This document shows, in pieces, positions 5,696 through 8,018 of a stretch of 8,018 nucleotides of DNA. The stretch is taken from positions 1-8,018 of the forward strand of contig DUNY01000351.1 of the NCBI GenBank assembly GCA_012839145.1, in the 5' to 3' direction. Source of the DNA: Thermoanaerobacterales bacterium. Its GTDB lineage: Bacteria > Bacillota > Thermosediminibacteria > Thermosediminibacterales > Tepidanaerobacteraceae. Both the position numbers and the translations under genes were made by a program. Within the stretch, counting starts at the first letter, position 1, and every line of letters starts with the position of its first letter. The notes under the pieces were generated by a model. That model made no database searches and was not told the DNA's origin. It saw only the letters and a program-made list of their open reading frames with translations.

Positions 5696-6289
5696 ATGAT
5701 TAATTACAGCCATTGGGATATTTATTATGACATTATTACCGAGAGGTGTTTACAATATTACGAATCTGGAGAACAAAAAAATATTTGGCAGTTAGCAACA
5801 GAGATAATGGATTTTCAAGGATTTCCAATGCACTGCCCGCAGCATCATTTTTTAGTGCCTGCTGTTTTATTAACTGTATGCAGGCAAGTGCAAAATAAGT
5901 CAATAAAACAATTGAAGCGTGATTTAAGCGAGGCTAATAAAAGAGCACGAGATGTATTGGCAGGGTTTTGTGGCTGGTATGGTGCCTGTGGTGCTGCTGT
6001 AGGAGTAGGTATATTTATGAGCATTTTTACAGAAACAAATCCGTGTTCAGAGAAGAGTTGGTCATGGACGAACAAAGCAACTGCGCGAAGTCTATTGAAA
6101 ATGTCTGAAGTAAATGGCCCAAGATGTTGTAAAAGAAATACATATTTTGCTCTTCAGAGTGCAAAAAAAACTATTGAGGATTATTTCGGAACAGTTTTGG
6201 ATAAGCCTGAAAGAGTTGTATGCAAGTATTATGAACAAAATAAGGAATGTAAACGTCATGAGTGTCCTTTCTATCATCCGGAGGAATGA
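5696..6289 (+). CDS. DUF5714-like cysteine-rich protein with C-terminal CCCH zinc-finger-like tail
   Basis: The 197-residue product resembles the DUF5714 family of bacteria and archaea, whose function is unknown. Recognisable blocks are GFPMHCPQHHFLVPAVLL (His46, Cys47, His50, His51), GFCGWYGACGAAVGVGIF (Cys92, Cys98), a SWSWTNKATA block, and GPRCCKRN (Cys144, Cys145). Eleven cysteines in total point to a metal or Fe-S site, probably cytoplasmic; this is inferred. The tail from Cys176 has the spacing Cys-X8-Cys-X4-Cys-X3-His (Cys176, Cys185, Cys190, His194), close to CCCH zinc fingers. AAGGATG (5684-5690) lies just before the ATG. The gene stands alone, in AT-rich surroundings. I recognised the family by memory of its motifs, not by search. 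Confidence 0.8.
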   Translation: MINYSHWDIYYDIITERCLQYYESGEQKNIWQLATEIMDFQGFPMHCPQHHFLVPAVLLTVCRQVQNKSIKQLKRDLSEANKRARDVLAGFCGWYGACGAAVGVGIFMSIFTETNPCSEKSWSWTNKATARSLLKMSEVNGPRCCKRNTYFALQSAKKTIEDYFGTVLDKPERVVCKYYEQNKECKRHECPFYHPEE

Positions 6290-6540
6290 AAGATGCCAAA
6301 ACAATTCGATTACCATTAATATTTAACGATTGAAATACAAAAATCAAAGCACTGTATATGCAAATCTGCTTAAACAATTAATGCTCTGGAAAATCGGAGC
6401 TTCTTATTATGGCTATTGCTAAAGTATTTAAATTGCGACAAAAAATTGTATAATTGTCTATGAAGAATAGGAAAGCTTAAGCAGTTAATTAAATACTTTG
6501 TATTGTAGAAATTTATTAAAGATAGGTGGAGATGGTTTCG
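6290..6540. other. Intergenic region with an 8-codon mini-ORF and a possible promoter
   Basis: After the DUF5714-like gene, GGAGGA (6280-6285) stands seven bases before an ATG (6293) that opens only eight codons (MPKQFDYH, stop at 6317-6319). This looks like the start of a gene whose body has been lost, though chance is possible because GGAGGA is also coding. TATAAT (6449-6454) is a perfect -10 box that could serve the downstream ogt-like gene, with only a poor -35. The rest shows no gene. Confidence 0.4.
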
Positions 6541-7062
6541 ATGAGCGTATTACCCGCATATTGGGGATATATTTTTTACAAAGACTGGAGAATGCACTTG
6601 GCTGCCAGCCCGAAAGGTTTATGCTATGTTTTGTGGCCTAACAAATCCTTTCAAAAGTTGGAGACTTGGACTAAAAAATACTTTCCTAAAGCTTATTTGG
6701 CGCAAAATCAAGACTATTTGGCCCCATATGTGGTTCAAATAGAAGACTATTTCAAAGGCAAGAGGCAGACCTTTAATATTCCCCTGGACCTTCGAGGTAC
6801 GGATTTTCAAATCGCTGTATGGCAGGCTTTACTTAAGATTCCCTATGGAACCACAAAGACCTATTCGGAAATTGCAAAGGAAATAAACCGCCCCAAAGCC
6901 GTGCGTGCAGTAGGAGGAGCCATCGGTGCAAATCCCGTATCTATAGTGGTGCCCTGTCATCGAGTCATAGGCAAAGACGGAACCCTCACCGGTTTCGGCG
7001 GTGGGTTGGGAATAAAAGAAGAACTGCTTAGAATTGAAGGAATAGTCGATGTTAAAAGATAG
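6541..7062 (+). CDS. ogt: Methylated-DNA--[protein]-cysteine S-methyltransferase (Ogt/MGMT type)
   Basis: This protein repairs O6-alkylguanine in DNA by moving the alkyl group to its own cysteine, a one-time suicide reaction. The active-site motif is VVPCHRV with Cys139. Upstream are the recognition helix with the arginine finger (RAVGGAIGANP; Arg122, Asn131) and the start of the DNA-binding domain (GTDFQIAVWQALLKIPYGTT); the family's GFGGGL follows the cysteine. The N-terminal ~75 residues form the usual less conserved ribonuclease-like domain. Length (173 residues) is normal and there is no Ada-type regulatory domain. I chose the ATG at 6541 because GGAG (6528-6531) is nine bases upstream; ATG 6532 or GTG 6526 are alternatives. 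A strong terminator follows. Confidence 0.95.
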   Translation: MSVLPAYWGYIFYKDWRMHLAASPKGLCYVLWPNKSFQKLETWTKKYFPKAYLAQNQDYLAPYVVQIEDYFKGKRQTFNIPLDLRGTDFQIAVWQALLKIPYGTTKTYSEIAKEINRPKAVRAVGGAIGANPVSIVVPCHRVIGKDGTLTGFGGGLGIKEELLRIEGIVDVKR

Positions 7063-7140
7063 GGGTAGAAAACTCAGCAACATGAGAATAAAAAAACTAT
7101 GAAAAAATATTGAAATACTGCAATGTTTGTCTTCATAAAC

Positions 7141-7191
7141 AAACAAATCCCGCAAAGTCCTAAAAGGGGCCCTCTTGCGGGATTTGTTTTT
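7141..7191 (+). terminator. Strong, possibly bidirectional terminator after ogt
   Basis: AAACAAATCCCGCAA (7141-7155) pairs perfectly with TTGCGGGATTTGTTT (7175-7189), a 15-bp stem ending in TTTTT. The A-rich left flank means it could also stop transcription coming from the right. Confidence 0.9.
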
Positions 7192-7377
7192 AGGTGCCTT
7201 TAGTTATTTATTTTTGGTTATAACATTTGCTTATAACCTTAGAAAATACGAATATTTGTAATTATTTAAAATGAGTGATAGAGTAATCGTAGAGAAGGCC
7301 TAAGGGTTTTATGACAATTAGTCCGTCGGAATAAATGGTTAAGGAGTGCTGCCCACTGAAAAACGAGTTGATGGTTT
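7192..7377. other. Gene-free AT-rich stretch with an 8-bp inverted repeat
   Basis: GGTTATAA (7216-7223) and TTATAACC (7231-7238) form perfect eight-base arms around a seven-base spacer, operator-like in size. AAGGAG (7341-7346) could be an old ribosome binding site of the esterase remnant that follows, but no start codon sits at the right distance. No intact gene is seen. Confidence 0.4.
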
Positions 7378-8002
7378 ACTGAAATTGGAAAGATACTAGG
7401 AAAAAGATAACATAATATCGCAAATTTGCTAGGTGTTAGTGTTCCCTATGTATGCATAGCCTCTTGTAGGCGCATTACGCTTTTTTCCTCCACAGCCTGT
7501 AAAAAGATGGAGGAACACAAGAGATGCCTCTCAATATGGACATATTCTCTTAAAACAAGTTTAGACGCTTGGTTTGAGGCAGGTGAAACGGAAGAGGAAG
7601 CCTGTTTGTATCTAAACATTTGGCCACCCGCACCTGACAGTGCCAGAAGACCTGTTATGGTTTGGTTGCATGGAGGAAACTTTCTTCAGAGAGCGGGGTC
7701 CTTGCCGCTCTAAGAACCATTTTTTCCCATTCGGGATAGAGAACTGTTTCATAAACCCCTAATGGAAATGTTTGCTCAACATAAAGATGAGTGTATTCCC
7801 TTATTGCTGACCACTAAGCGGGTTGAAATGAACTATATTATTCTACACTAGGGCATCCTTTACCTAAAAGTAGAGGAAATCAAGCCAGCCGACTGTTTAA
7901 GCAAAAGAGTGGCAAGAACGTGTTGAATTTGAATGGGTTACACCCGCTGAAACCCCCTTTAAATGCTTCGGTTTGATGCCTCTATGCTGTAAAGATAGCT
8001 AA
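7378..8002 (+). pseudogene. Type-B carboxylesterase pseudogene (frameshifts, stops, internal deletion)
   Basis: Pieces of a carboxylesterase (para-nitrobenzyl esterase type) appear in order but in three frames. Frame a: EIGKILGKR, stop TAA (7408-7410), HNIANLLGVSVPY. A doubled TATG (7447-7454) shifts to frame b: YA, stop TAG (7457-7459), PLVGALRFFPPQPVKRW and NTRDASQYG. Back in frame a from about 7561: ACLYLNIWPPAP, RRPVMVWLHGG (oxyanion-hole HGG, 7669-7677), stop TAA (7711-7713). Next comes PFFPIRDRELFHKP and IPLLLTTKRVEMN, which belong far downstream in the family, so the GESAG nucleophile region, perhaps 150-200 codons, is missing. More stops follow at 7849 and 7924; FEWVTPAETPFKC appears in the third frame from 7925. 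The gene cannot make an active enzyme. The remnant probably runs past the window end. Confidence 0.88.
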
Positions 8003-8018
8003 CTCCATAACAAGAGAT

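Noticed and set aside
6092..6377. Overlapping short frames on both strands at the 3' end of the DUF5714-like gene
   Set aside because: They overlap the conserved coding sequence in other frames, have no ribosome binding sites and no recognisable product.
6829..7155. 108-codon minus-strand frame opposite ogt
   Set aside because: It covers the conserved active-site half of ogt on the other strand, starts inside the terminator and has no family features.

Overview
The window looks like chromosome of a low-to-moderate-GC Gram-positive of class Clostridia. Three things suggest this: the gene order flgF-flgG-flgJ-like-fabZ (Bacillus subtilis has a similar flhO-flhP...fabZ neighbourhood), a tyrosine T-box leader in front of tyrS, and strong purine-rich ribosome binding sites combined with GTG and TTG starts. 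The thermophilic or syntrophic Thermoanaerobacterales-like groups would fit, but I cannot fix the genus.

Left part (1-2078): the 3' end of a flagellar rod gene (flgF), a complete flgG, and a short FlgJ-type rod-binding gene without a muramidase domain form one tight operon for the flagellar rod. After a hairpin and a promoter-like region with two dyads comes fabZ (3-hydroxyacyl-ACP dehydratase, fatty-acid elongation).

Middle (2074-5383): an unrecognised lipoprotein gene lies between two inverted copies of a ~120-bp structured repeat. Its start codon sits in the loop of a perfect 16-bp inverted repeat. After a good terminator come a LapA-domain membrane protein and then tyrS, which is preceded by a complete T-box riboswitch (specifier TAC, T-box sequence with UGGU, terminator).

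Right part (5384-8018): this is looser and AT-rich. It holds a perfect 32-bp palindrome in a gene-free stretch, a cysteine-rich DUF5714-like gene with a C-terminal CCCH zinc-finger-like tail, an ogt-type methylguanine-DNA methyltransferase, a strong terminator, and a badly decayed type-B carboxylesterase pseudogene. The pseudogene carries several frameshifts and stops and a large internal deletion.

No complete new multi-gene system is evident. The items most worth a second look are the inverted structured repeats around the lipoprotein gene, the inverted repeat that encloses that gene's start, the bacterial CCCH-tailed DUF5714 protein, and the 32-bp palindrome.
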